Part shown: piece by piece, positions 16,675 to 24,404 of the stretch | Position numbering within the stretch: the stretch's first letter is position 1 | Layout of the letters: each line of letters starts with the position of its first letter | Assembly: GCA_025454075.1 (NCBI GenBank) | Contig: JALOPD010000032.1 | Coordinates: forward strand, 1 to 27,701 | Source: Desulfobacterales bacterium | GTDB lineage: Bacteria > Desulfobacterota > Desulfobacteria > Desulfobacterales > UBA2174_A | Direction: 5' to 3' | DNA length: 27,701 nucleotides | The notes under the pieces: model-generated | What the model was told of the DNA's origin: nothing | What the model saw: the letters and a program-made list of their open reading frames with translations, nothing else | Database searches by the model: none | Translations under genes and position numbers: made by a program

Positions 16675-17945
16675 GGGGCGATGACATCCATTCCGCCCAT
16701 GTAGGGCCTGAGCGCCTCGGGGATCACGACGGAGCCGTCGGACCGCTGGCAGTTTTCAAGGATGGCGGCAAAGGTGCGGCCGGCCGCAAGGCCCGAGCCG
16801 TTGAGGGTGTGGACCAGTTCGGTGCCCTTCTTGCCCTTGCGCCGGAAGCGGATGTTCGCGCGCCGGGCCTGGAACTCCTCGAAGTTGCTGCAGGAGGAGA
16901 TTTCGCGGTAGGCGTTCTGGGACGGCATCCACACCTCGATGTCATAGGTTTTGGCGGCCGAAAACCCCATGTCGCCCGTGCACAGGAGGACCACGCGGTA
17001 GGGAAGACCCAGCTTGACGAGGATTGATTCCGCCTGCACGAGCAGGCTTTCCAGCTCCGCATACGAATCCTCCGGCTTGCAGAACTTGACCAGCTCCACC
17101 TTGTTGAACTGGTGCTGCCGGATCAGGCCGCGGGTGTCCTTGCCGTAGGAGCCCGCCTCCGACCGGAAGCAGGGCGTGTACGCCGTGTAGTACAGGGGCA
17201 GCTCCGCCTCGTCCAGGGTTTCATCCTGATGGATGTTGGTCAGCGGCACCTCCGCTGTGGGGATCAGGAAGTAGTCCCACTGCTCCAGCTTGAAGAGGTC
17301 CTGCTCGAATTTCGGCAGCTGGCCGGTGCCGGTCATGGACTTCCGGTTCACCATGAAAGGCGGGAGAGTTTCGCGGTAGCCGTGCTCGCGGGTGTGCACG
17401 TCCAGCATGAAGTTGATCAGCGAGCGCTCCAGGCGGGCGCCGGCACCGAAATACAAGGGAAACCGCGCGCCGGTGATCTTGGCGGCGCGCTCCAGGTCGA
17501 GCACCTTCAGCCGCATGCCGACGTCCCAGTGGGCCTTGGGCGCGAAGTCAAACCGTGTCGGCTCCCCCCAGGTCTTGATCACGGGGTTCTCGGAGCTGTC
17601 CCGGCCCAGCGGCACCGACGCGTGGGGCAGGTTCGGGAGCCCCATCAGGATGGCGCTCAACCCCTCCTGGGTGTCGGCCACCGCTTTCTCCAACTCCTTG
17701 ATGCGCGCCGAAACCGAACGCATCTCCAGCACCAGGGCTTCGGCCGGGTCGCCGGCTTTCTTCAGGCGGGCGATTTCGTCGGAGACCACGTTGCGGCGGT
17801 GGCGCAGATCTTCGATTTCCTGGAGGCTTTTCCGGTGCTGCCCGTCGACGGCCTTGAAGGTCTCCAGGGCGACGCGCTGGCCGCGGGCGGCCAGGCCCGC
17901 CTCCACCGCCGCCAAATTTTGCCGTATAAACTTGATTTCCAGCAT
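16671..17945 (-). CDS. serS: Serine-tRNA ligase
   Basis: A class II aminoacyl-tRNA synthetase of 424 residues. It has the N-terminal two-helix coiled-coil arm (about 1-110) that grips the long variable arm of tRNA-Ser, then the catalytic core with motif 2 ([21 protein letters not shown]) and a C-terminal motif 3 ([18 protein letters not shown]). The start is fixed by [10 protein letters not shown], the usual N-terminus. No clear Shine-Dalgarno site precedes it; the upstream 20 bp are AT-rich. Confidence 0.96.
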   Translation of the reverse strand: MLEIKFIRQNLAAVEAGLAARGQRVALETFKAVDGQHRKSLQEIEDLRHRRNVVSDEIARLKKAGDPAEALVLEMRSVSARIKELEKAVADTQEGLSAILMGLPNLPHASVPLGRDSSENPVIKTWGEPTRFDFAPKAHWDVGMRLKVLDLERAAKITGARFPLYFGAGARLERSLINFMLDVHTREHGYRETLPPFMVNRKSMTGTGQLPKFEQDLFKLEQWDYFLIPTAEVPLTNIHQDETLDEAELPLYYTAYTPCFRSEAGSYGKDTRGLIRQHQFNKVELVKFCKPEDSYAELESLLVQAESILVKLGLPYRVVLLCTGDMGFSAAKTYDIEVWMPSQNAYREISSCSNFEEFQARRANIRFRRKGKKGTELVHTLNGSGLAAGRTFAAILENCQRSDGSVVIPEALRPYMGGMDVIAP

Positions 17946-18134
17946 AAATTAGGTATATTTATATGTTTAATCGATTGGTTAGTTGTTCGAGGAGACTCAA
18001 CTCAATTTTCATACACAGGCATTCCGGTTTAGTCAACGCTTATTACCGGTTGAAACGACGCATCCGCCGCCGCCCGCTTCTTGCCGGCCCGCCAGCGGCC
18101 TGCGAAGATCGATCCGACGCCAGGGGGAAGTCAC

Positions 18135-18722
18135 ATGGACGAAATCAAGGCAGCCAAGGAACAGATCCGCAAGGACATGGCCAAAGTCATCAATGGGTTC
18201 ACCGAAAAACAGCGCGTCGAAAAAACCAGGGCCATCGAGCACAAGCTGTTTGAGTTCGCCAATTTCATGGAAGCCCGGATCATTTTGCTTTATGTCGATG
18301 GTGAAAACGAGGTCCGAACCAAACAGATCCTCAAGCGCTCTTTCGGCTTCAACAAGATCGTCGTCCTGCCCGCCTTCGACCCCGAGCGTCGCAAGGCAAC
18401 GATCCTGAAAGTCGACCATCCGGACAAGGATTTGCAGCCGGGGCCCCGGGGGGTGGCGGAGCCCAATCCCGCCCGCTGCAAACCGGTGCCCATCCAAAAG
18501 GTCGACATCGCCATCATCCCCGGCCTGGCATTCGACGAAAAAGGGGCGCGCATCGGGTCGGGCAAGGGGTATTACGACCGGCTGATTCCGGATCTGCCGG
18601 CAACGACCCGCAAGGTCGCACTGGCGTTCGAGGAGCAGATCATCCCGCAGGTTCCCACCGAGTCCCACGACAAGCACGTGGACATCATCATCACCGACAA
18701 ACGCATCATTTACAAGATATGA
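18135..18722 (+). CDS. 5-formyltetrahydrofolate cyclo-ligase
   Basis: A protein of 195 residues that closes 5-formyl-THF to 5,10-methenyl-THF with ATP. It shows the family signature GSGKGYYDR (141-149), preceded by VDIAIIPGLAFDEKGARIG. The start is the ATG after AGGGGGAAGTCAC; an upstream in-frame ATG at 18081 would add 18 residues of poor quality. The gene is divergent from serS across an AT-rich 189-bp gap. The stop codon sits in the outer arm of the large dyad that follows. Confidence 0.93.
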   Translation: MDEIKAAKEQIRKDMAKVINGFTEKQRVEKTRAIEHKLFEFANFMEARIILLYVDGENEVRTKQILKRSFGFNKIVVLPAFDPERRKATILKVDHPDKDLQPGPRGVAEPNPARCKPVPIQKVDIAIIPGLAFDEKGARIGSGKGYYDRLIPDLPATTRKVALAFEEQIIPQVPTESHDKHVDIIITDKRIIYKI

Positions 18723-18812
18723 AATTCAGGCGTTAAGGCACTCTGGCGAGGAATTCGGCAGTTTTTCCGAATACGCCGACTGATCCCGGGTGCCTTGAAC
18801 CCTGAATTTCAT
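18719..18812. repeat. Nested inverted repeat between convergent genes
   Basis: Three tiers: a 12-bp perfect outer stem (18719-18730 / 18801-18812), a 9-bp stem including one wobble (18733-18741 / 18790-18798), and an inner hairpin built from GGCG/CGCC (18745-18748 / 18774-18777) and ATTCGG/CCGAAT (18753-18758 / 18767-18772). The stop codons of both flanking genes lie in the outer stem. It has no T-run and looks like a bidirectional 3'-end structure. Confidence 0.65.
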
Positions 18813-19807
18813 GGGCTCAACACCCTCTCCAGCTTATCCAGGTTCTCAACCTCGCCCACGGCGATGACCGTATCTCCCGGCATGATGACGGCCTCGAAGG
18901 AGGGATTGAAAAGCATGGTGCCGTCGGGCTTGTTGATGGCGATGATGATGAGGTTGAAGTTCTGGCGGATGCCGGAGTCCTTGAGGCTGACGTGGGCGAG
19001 CGCGGAGGCTTCGCTCACGGCGAGCTCCTCCAGCTGGATGTCCTTGCGGGTTTGAGAAAAGGCGAATTCGAGAAAGCTCGTCACCGCGGGCCGCATGATC
19101 CGCTGGGCCAGCCGGGAGGCCCCCAAATCGTATGGGGACTCCACGATGTTGGCCCCGGCGGCGCGCAGCTTGTTCTTCGACTCCTCCCGGCTGGCCCGGG
19201 CAATGATCATCAGCTGGGGGGCGAGCTGCCGTGCGGTCAGCACCAGGAAGACGTTGTCCGTATCGGTTGCCAGCACCGCCACCAGCCCCTTGGCCCGTTC
19301 GATGCCGGCCCGCGTCAGGACCTCTTCGCTGGTGGCGTCGCCCTGAACGTACAGCACCCGGTCCTGCTCCAGCGCCGGGACGAGGTCCGGTGTTTTTTCG
19401 ATGACCACCAGGCTGACCGGCTTCTGCCGCAGCGTCTGGCAGAGAATTCTGCCGATCCTGCCGTACCCGCAGACGATGTAGTGATGGCTCAACCGATCGA
19501 TTTTTCTGTCCAAGCGGCGCCTCCCCATGATCGCACGGATTTTACCCTCCACCATGAACTGAACGACACTGGCCGCCACATAGGTGGTGGTGCCGAGGCC
19601 GAAAAAAATCAGCACCATGTTGAAGACCCGGCCGGCTTCCCCCAGCGGCCGGACTTCCTGGTAGCCGACCGTGGCGATGGTGATCACGGTCATGTAAAGG
19701 GCATCCATGAACCCCCAGCCCTCGAGCATTTCAAACCCGAGCGTCCCGATCGTTAAAATGGAGATCAGCAACACCACGATGATCAGAAAATGGCTCGGCG
19801 GCCGCAT
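18809..19807 (-). CDS. Two-TM potassium channel with RCK (TrkA-N/TrkA-C) domain
   Basis: A protein of 332 residues. TM1 (about 8-27), a pore loop and TM2 (about 61-83) are followed by a Rossmann RCK domain with GYGRIG (114-119) and a C-terminal TrkA-C-like domain (about 250-332). This is the MthK-type plan, in which ligand binding to RCK opens the pore. The selectivity filter reads TVGYQE (46-51) where canonical channels have TVGYGD/E. The start at 19807 has a good AAGGGTGAAGGGC leader; the ATG at 19870 would add 21 residues of uncertain value. Confidence 0.88.
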   Translation of the reverse strand: MRPPSHFLIIVVLLISILTIGTLGFEMLEGWGFMDALYMTVITIATVGYQEVRPLGEAGRVFNMVLIFFGLGTTTYVAASVVQFMVEGKIRAIMGRRRLDRKIDRLSHHYIVCGYGRIGRILCQTLRQKPVSLVVIEKTPDLVPALEQDRVLYVQGDATSEEVLTRAGIERAKGLVAVLATDTDNVFLVLTARQLAPQLMIIARASREESKNKLRAAGANIVESPYDLGASRLAQRIMRPAVTSFLEFAFSQTRKDIQLEELAVSEASALAHVSLKDSGIRQNFNLIIIAINKPDGTMLFNPSFEAVIMPGDTVIAVGEVENLDKLERVLSP

Positions 19808-19921
19808 GCCCTTCACCCTTGTCGAAATCGCATCCGGAACTTCCGGCAGCCTGCCGCTGCCGTTGCGCATCTTAGCAGATCTGGCGCAGCGTTGAAAGCC
19901 GCCGGGGCGAAATCATGCATA

Positions 19922-19950
19922 TTGACCCGGCGAACCGGTGTTGATAGAAA
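19922..19950 (+). promoter_or_regulatory. Candidate sigma-70 promoter for pcm
   Basis: TTGACC (19922-19927) and TAGAAA (19945-19950) are 17 bp apart, ending about 36 bp before the pcm start codon. The -35 box is near consensus and the -10 box matches four of six positions. Confidence 0.4.
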
Positions 19951-19986
19951 ATCCCCTGCAGCGAAACGTTTCCGATAAGGACCTTC

Positions 19987-20646
19987 GTGGAAAAGGAACC
20001 CCTGAAATACCAGCGCCTCAGAGAAGAGATGGTGCGCCAGCAGATCGAGGCGCGGGGTGTTGCCGACCCGGCGGTGCTGGCGGCCCTGCGCCGGGTGCCG
20101 CGCCACATCTTCGTGAGCGAGGCCCTGCGCGACCAGGCCTACGGCGATTTCCCGCTCCCGATCGGCGAGCAGCAGACCATCTCCCAGCCCTATATCGTGG
20201 CCGAGATGAGCCAGGCCCTGCAACTGAGCCGCGAGGACCGGGTGTTGGAAATCGGCACCGGGTCAGGCTATCAGGCGGCCATCCTGGCGCAGATCGCCTA
20301 CAAGGTGTACACCATCGAGCGCATCCGCCCCCTGTACCTGCAGGCCCGGCGCCTGTTCGACGAGCTGCGCCTTTTCAACATCGTCACCCGTTACGGCGAC
20401 GGTTCCAAGGGCTGGGATGAAGAGAGCCCCTTCGACGCGATCATCGTCACGGCCGGCGCCCCCACGGTCCCCGCCGTGCTTTTGAACCAGCTGGCCGTCG
20501 GCGGCCGCCTGGTGGCTCCGGTCGGAAATCAGCACTCCCAGGACCTGGTCAAGATCGTCAAGGAAAAAACCGGCACCCGGCAGACCAGCCTGGGGGGGTG
20601 CCGGTTTGTGAAGCTGGTGGGGGAGCACGGCTGGAAGGAACCCTGA
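19987..20646 (+). CDS. pcm: Protein-L-isoaspartate O-methyltransferase
   Basis: A cytosolic SAM-dependent repair methyltransferase of 219 residues acting on L-isoaspartyl residues of aged proteins. It shows the PCMT signature PLPIGEQQTISQPYIVA and SAM motif I VLEIGTGSGYQA (86-97). It starts with GTG, preceded by GATAAGGA at proper distance. The gene stands alone, divergent from the K+ channel and convergent with the LysR gene. Confidence 0.95.
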   Translation: MEKEPLKYQRLREEMVRQQIEARGVADPAVLAALRRVPRHIFVSEALRDQAYGDFPLPIGEQQTISQPYIVAEMSQALQLSREDRVLEIGTGSGYQAAILAQIAYKVYTIERIRPLYLQARRLFDELRLFNIVTRYGDGSKGWDEESPFDAIIVTAGAPTVPAVLLNQLAVGGRLVAPVGNQHSQDLVKIVKEKTGTRQTSLGGCRFVKLVGEHGWKEP

Positions 20647-20647
20647 C

Positions 20648-20733
20648 GACGGTGCCATCGCAAGGCCGACTTCGGCGTTGCGCGGCGCCACGCGGCTGGC
20701 GCGCCTTGAATTCGGACTTGGGATGACGCCGTC
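20648..20733. repeat. Three-way-junction-like inverted repeat between pcm and the LysR gene
   Basis: The outer stem GACGGTGCCATC (20648-20659) pairs with GATGACGCCGTC (20722-20733), with one wobble and one mismatch. Directly inside are hairpin 20660-20681 (8 pairs, ACTT loop) and hairpin 20685-20702 (GCGCCA/TGGCGC). There is no T-run. It starts two bases after the pcm stop. Confidence 0.5.
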
Positions 20734-20765
20734 GCCCCCAAGACCGGGAGACTTCAAGACTGCAG

Positions 20766-21674
20766 CTATCGGTGCGATTCGTTCGGCAGGTTTTCTTTGA
20801 GGAAGTCGATGAAGGCGGAGGCCAGGGGCGATAGACTGCGCTGGCGGTGGCGGGTGATGTAAAAGCGACGGGTCAAGTCCAGGCCCTCCACGGCCAGGGC
20901 TTTCAGGCGGCCGGATGCAAGGTCCTCTGAAATCGCCAGCATCGACAGGATCGACACGCCGATGCCCTCCTTGATCCCCTGGCGGATCGCCTCGGTGCTG
21001 CCCATCTCCGCCACGATGTTCAACTCCTCCGCATCGTGTCCCAAGCGGATCAGGCTCTCCTGTATGGATTGAAGCGTTCCGGAGCCGCGCTCGCGGGCGA
21101 TGTATGGCTCGGTCAGGAGCAGGGCCAGGGCTATTTTTTTCTTCGAGGCCCAGGGGTGGCCGGCCGGCACGACCAGGCGCATCTCGTCCGACACGAGGGC
21201 CTCCTGCCGGATGTTCCTGTCCCTGGATTCCGCCCCGACCACTCCGAACTCCAGCGCGCCCTCCAGAACTCCCGCGATGACCCGCTCCGTGTCCGCGATG
21301 ACGAGCGACAGCATGACCTGGGGAAAGCGTTTCTTGAACAGGCCGACCATGCGGGGCAGCAGGTACCCGCCCGGGATGGTGCTCCCGCCGAGCACCATCC
21401 GGCCCAGCGTTTTGCCCTGGAATTGAGCCATGGCGGTTTCGGCCTCTTCGCGCAAGGCGAGCAGCCGCAGGGCATACCCGTAGAGGAGCCGGCCGGCATG
21501 GGTGGGGGCCGCCTCCTTGGAAAGACGGTCGATCAGCGGGCATCCGAAATGGGCTTCGAGTTCTTTGATGTGGCTGCTGACGGTGGGCTGGGATAGGTGA
21601 ACCGCCTCGGCGGCTTTCGAGAAGCTGCGCCACTCCACCACCCGGCAGAAAATCTTCAATTGCCACAGGTCCAT
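20766..21674 (-). CDS. LysR-type transcriptional regulator (CysB/YeiE-like group)
   Basis: A protein of 302 residues. The N-terminal winged HTH (about 1-60; SFSKAAEAVHLSQPTVSSHIKELE) is followed by a linker helix and a periplasmic-binding-fold effector domain (about 90-295; GGSTIPGGYLLPRMV at its start). It closely resembles the LysR group annotated in sulfate reducers and clostridia as selenium metabolism-associated; that label is from memory and rests on genomic context elsewhere. The start lies 4 bp after the coaD stop, so it is cotranscribed with coaD. This is unusual for LysR genes, which are mostly divergent to their targets. Confidence 0.88.
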   Translation of the reverse strand: MDLWQLKIFCRVVEWRSFSKAAEAVHLSQPTVSSHIKELEAHFGCPLIDRLSKEAAPTHAGRLLYGYALRLLALREEAETAMAQFQGKTLGRMVLGGSTIPGGYLLPRMVGLFKKRFPQVMLSLVIADTERVIAGVLEGALEFGVVGAESRDRNIRQEALVSDEMRLVVPAGHPWASKKKIALALLLTEPYIARERGSGTLQSIQESLIRLGHDAEELNIVAEMGSTEAIRQGIKEGIGVSILSMLAISEDLASGRLKALAVEGLDLTRRFYITRHRQRSLSPLASAFIDFLKENLPNESHR

Positions 21675-21678
21675 CGTG

Positions 21679-22191
21679 CTATACCGGCCGTCTTTCCGGC
21701 GCCTGGGCGAGGAGGGGAAACTTCGCCTTGAGGCGTGCGAGCACCACGGGCGGCACCATGCCTTCGATGTCTCCGCCGAACTGGGCCGCTTCCTTGATGA
21801 TGGAGGAGCTCGTGTAGATCCAGCGCATGCCGGTCATGAGGAACACGGTCTGGATCTCCCGGTTCAGGCGCCGGTTCATGAGCGCCATCTGGAACTCGAA
21901 TTCGAAATCGGACAGCGCGCGCAGGCCCCGCAGCACGGCCGCCGCCCCCCGCCGCTCGGCGTAGTCCACGAGAAGCCCGTCGAACGCATCCGCCTCCACG
22001 TTCGGGAAATCCTGCATGCTGATCTTGAGCATTTCCAGGCGCTCTTCGAGCGGGAACAGAAACTGTTTCTTGGGGTTCTGCAGAATGGCCACGATGACCT
22101 TGTCGAAAAGCTTCAAGCCGCGTTCAACGATGTCCAGGTGGCCGTTGGTGACCGGGTCGAAGGAGCCGGGGTAGATGGCAATGCGTTCCAT
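21679..22191 (-). CDS. coaD: Phosphopantetheine adenylyltransferase
   Basis: A protein of 170 residues that adenylates 4'-phosphopantetheine to dephospho-CoA in CoA synthesis. It has the nucleotidyltransferase motif TNGH (15-18, in YPGSFDPVTNGHLDIV) and the C-terminal YTSSSIIKE stretch equivalent to ISSS. The start at 22191 is preceded by AAAGGGA and gives the standard N-terminus MERIAIYPGSF. A longer in-frame start at 22236 was rejected. rsmD lies 63 bp upstream, a very common pairing in bacteria. Confidence 0.95.
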   Translation of the reverse strand: MERIAIYPGSFDPVTNGHLDIVERGLKLFDKVIVAILQNPKKQFLFPLEERLEMLKISMQDFPNVEADAFDGLLVDYAERRGAAAVLRGLRALSDFEFEFQMALMNRRLNREIQTVFLMTGMRWIYTSSSIIKEAAQFGGDIEGMVPPVVLARLKAKFPLLAQAPERRPV

Positions 22192-22254
22192 GCGGGGTCC
22201 CTTTCCATGCAGAATCGGTGAAGGTACGCTTCCCAACGGCCGGAGGCCTTCGCC

Positions 22255-22812
22255 TCATATCACATAAGACAAAAACGAGACAAGCGTTTTGCCGTAGCGG
22301 CGCTGGTCCTGGAGAAGATAGGCCTCTCCCAGCTCCGGCAGCGGGTCTGCGGCACCGTGTTCGACCACGAGGCGGGCGCCTTGCGCCAGGCGGCGCACGG
22401 CATGCAGATGGGAGAGGGCCGGGGCCACCAGGCCTTGACGGTAGGGGGGGTCCAAAAAGACCAGCCGGAATTCCGGCTCCCGGCCGCGGAGGCAGTCCAG
22501 GTTGCGGGCGGCGTCCCATCGGATCGCGGCGGCGCGACTCGCCAGGCCGCAGGCCTGGATGTTCTGGGCGATAACGGCGAGCGCTTCGCGGCCCATCTCG
22601 ATGAAAAGGGCCGAGGCGGCGCCGCGGCTGAGGGCTTCGATGCCGAAGGCGCCGGTGCCGGCAAAGAGATCGAGCACGTGCGCGCCGCGGACCGCGGGGC
22701 CTAGGATGTTGAAGATCGCCTCGCGCGTCCGGTCGGCGGTCGGTCGGGTTTCAAGGCCCGCCGCCGTGCGCAGTCTGCGACCTCTCAATTCTCCGGCGAT
22801 GATTCTCAACAC
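22255..22812 (-). CDS. rsmD: 16S rRNA (guanine(966)-N(2))-methyltransferase
   Basis: A SAM-dependent RNA methyltransferase of 185 residues. Motif I is LDLFAGTGAFGIEA (48-61) and the catalytic motif DPPY lies at 121-124. The GTG at 22812 gives the classic N-terminus (V)LRIIAGELRGRRL. The frame remains open upstream to 22959, but that extension runs through a REP-like repeat and is not protein-like. It modifies G966 of 16S rRNA. It precedes coaD in the same direction. Confidence 0.93.
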   Translation of the reverse strand: MLRIIAGELRGRRLRTAAGLETRPTADRTREAIFNILGPAVRGAHVLDLFAGTGAFGIEALSRGAASALFIEMGREALAVIAQNIQACGLASRAAAIRWDAARNLDCLRGREPEFRLVFLDPPYRQGLVAPALSHLHAVRRLAQGARLVVEHGAADPLPELGEAYLLQDQRRYGKTLVSFLSYVI

Positions 22813-22908
22813 AATTTGCTCGCGATTTTTAATGATCCGGCAGATGACTTGATGAAGTTCGGATGATGACGAGCTGCGCGACCCAGTCGGCAGCGAAGCG
22901 GTTGCCCC

Positions 22909-22959
22909 GTGGGAGTGGCTTCCAGCCACGATGGCTTCGCGGCAAGATGCCGCTCCCAC
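22909..22959. repeat. REP-like palindromic element (GTGGGAG...CTCCCAC)
   Basis: Terminal arms GTGGGAG (22909-22915) and CTCCCAC (22953-22959) enclose shorter internal complementary pieces (TGGCT, AGCCA, TGGCT). It lies in the 172-bp gap between kbl and rsmD. A partial relative with the same GTGGGAGCGGC start occurs at 26708. Confidence 0.6.
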
Positions 22960-22984
22960 AAAGAAGGATCGGCAGAATGGAAAG

Positions 22985-24208
22985 TCATTTGAAACCCGCC
23001 AGGGCGTTCAAGACAAAGTCGATGTCCGCGGCGGTATGGGCGGCGTTGACCTGGAAGCGGATGGTCTCGTCGCCGCGGGGCACCACCGGGAAGGTCAGGC
23101 CGACGGCGAGAATACCGTGATCGAAAAGGTGTTGAACCAATCGGCGGGTGCGGGGGGTGTCGCGCACCAGCAGGGGCACGATCGGGTGGGGGCCCGGTAT
23201 GGACTGCCAGCCCAGGGACTCGATCCCCCGGCGGAAGCGTGCGGTCATCTGCCGCAGATGCTCCAGGCGCTGCCGCCCCTCGGCGCCGTCGCAGATCCCA
23301 AGCGCCTGGGCGGCGGCGGCGCAGTCGGCGACGCTCAACGGGTTGGTGTAAATGTAGGTGTCGGCCTTTTGGCGCACCGCCTCGATCAGAGTCGGGCCGG
23401 CGGCGATGAATCCGCCGTTTGCGCCGAAGGCCTTGCCGAAGGTTCCGATGACGACGTCCGGTTGAGCGCCGGTGTGGTCCGCCGTGCCGCGGCCCGTCGC
23501 ACCGTAGGCCCCGATCCCGTGCGAGTCGTCCACTACGGTGACGAGGCCCTCCTTGAATCGGTTTCGATGGGCGGCGGCGGCGGCTTCAATCCGGTCGATG
23601 GGCGCGTAGTCGCCGCGCATGCTGAAGATGCCGTCGAAGATCACCGCCACCCGCTCCATGCCCGTCGGCACCGCATCGAGGCATTTCTTCAGGTGGTCCA
23701 TGTCGTTGTGGGCATAGATGGCCTTGTTTTCGGAAGGCACGCCCGCGATGCGCATGGCGCGGATGATGCTGTTGTGGTTGAGTTGATCGCCGATCCAGTA
23801 GGTCTTGGGGTTGGAGACGGCCAACGCCAGGCCGCAGTTGGCCGTGTAGGCCGAGTTGAATATTTTGGCGGCGGGCTTTCCGACGAAGCCTGCGATCTGC
23901 TCCTCCAGGGCGATGTGGTAGGAGAAAGTGCCGTCGATGAAGCGCACGGCGCCGGGGCCGACGCCCAGCGCATGGGTGGCTTCATCCGCGGCCCGGATCA
24001 CCTCCGGGTGATGGGAGAGCGAAAGGTAACTGTTGGAGTTCATGCGGATGAACTCCCGGTCGGAGCCCTGGAGCCGGTAGCGCGGCCCTTTGTCCCCCCG
24101 TGGAGGAGTGTAGCCGACGATTACCCGCTCCGGCGGCTTGGCCCGGCCCTCGGCTTTTAGTATTTCCAGCTCCAGTTCCAAGGCGCGATCCAAGGCATTC
24201 AATGACAT
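22985..24208 (-). CDS. kbl: Glycine C-acetyltransferase (2-amino-3-ketobutyrate CoA ligase)
   Basis: An alpha-oxoamine synthase-family PLP enzyme of 407 residues. Conserved features are SNSYLSLSHHPEV, VDDSHGIGAYG and the PLP lysine in GTFGKAFGANGG (about K258). The last part (LTFPVVPRGDETIRFQVNAAHT) matches the Kbl/KBL-like C-terminus. Kbl splits 2-amino-3-ketobutyrate with CoA to glycine and acetyl-CoA, the step after Tdh. The pairing with tdh upstream is the main reason to prefer Kbl over BioF or other family members. The ATG at 24208 follows AGGAGC; the longer frame to 24271 enters the REP-like repeat. Confidence 0.87.
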   Translation of the reverse strand: MSLNALDRALELELEILKAEGRAKPPERVIVGYTPPRGDKGPRYRLQGSDREFIRMNSNSYLSLSHHPEVIRAADEATHALGVGPGAVRFIDGTFSYHIALEEQIAGFVGKPAAKIFNSAYTANCGLALAVSNPKTYWIGDQLNHNSIIRAMRIAGVPSENKAIYAHNDMDHLKKCLDAVPTGMERVAVIFDGIFSMRGDYAPIDRIEAAAAAHRNRFKEGLVTVVDDSHGIGAYGATGRGTADHTGAQPDVVIGTFGKAFGANGGFIAAGPTLIEAVRQKADTYIYTNPLSVADCAAAAQALGICDGAEGRQRLEHLRQMTARFRRGIESLGWQSIPGPHPIVPLLVRDTPRTRRLVQHLFDHGILAVGLTFPVVPRGDETIRFQVNAAHTAADIDFVLNALAGFK

Positions 24209-24238
24209 ATCTTGCTCCTTGAAAAAGCCCCCAAAGCT

Positions 24239-24330
24239 GTCACCCCGGCGAACGCCGGGGTCCAGAACCACCTTATTTGGCCGGATTCCAGCACCTGCTC
24301 TGGGCCTGATCCAGGGTCCGCCGGAATGAC
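24239..24330. repeat. REP/BIME-like double palindrome between tdh and kbl
   Basis: The motif GTCACCCCGGCG (24239-24250) and the inverted GTCATTCCGGCG (complement of 24319-24330) bound a 92-bp element. It contains a tight CCCCGGC/GCCGGGG hairpin with a GAAC loop (24243-24260) and a weaker CTGG/CCAG structure. GTCATTCCGGCG-type units resemble scattered intergenic repeats in many GC-rich genomes. Here it sits inside a presumed operon. Confidence 0.65.
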
Positions 24331-24404
24331 TAAAAACGGGGCTTTTCGACTTTTTACGAGTCCATCATCTTTGCGTCTCGAGCGAAGCGATCGGTAAGAT
24401 TTTT

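Noticed and set aside
15292..16704. A 470-codon frame antisense to threonine synthase
   Set aside because: Same reason: thrC is unambiguous on the other strand, and the antisense product has no domain.
17946..18134. Possible 6S RNA, because ssrS often precedes the 5-formyl-THF cyclo-ligase gene
   Set aside because: I could not find the long closing stem and central bubble by eye. A covariance-model scan for 6S RNA would decide; a significant hit would overturn this.
22813..22959. N-terminal extension of rsmD
   Set aside because: It runs through a REP-like palindrome, and the GTG at 22812 gives the conserved RsmD start.
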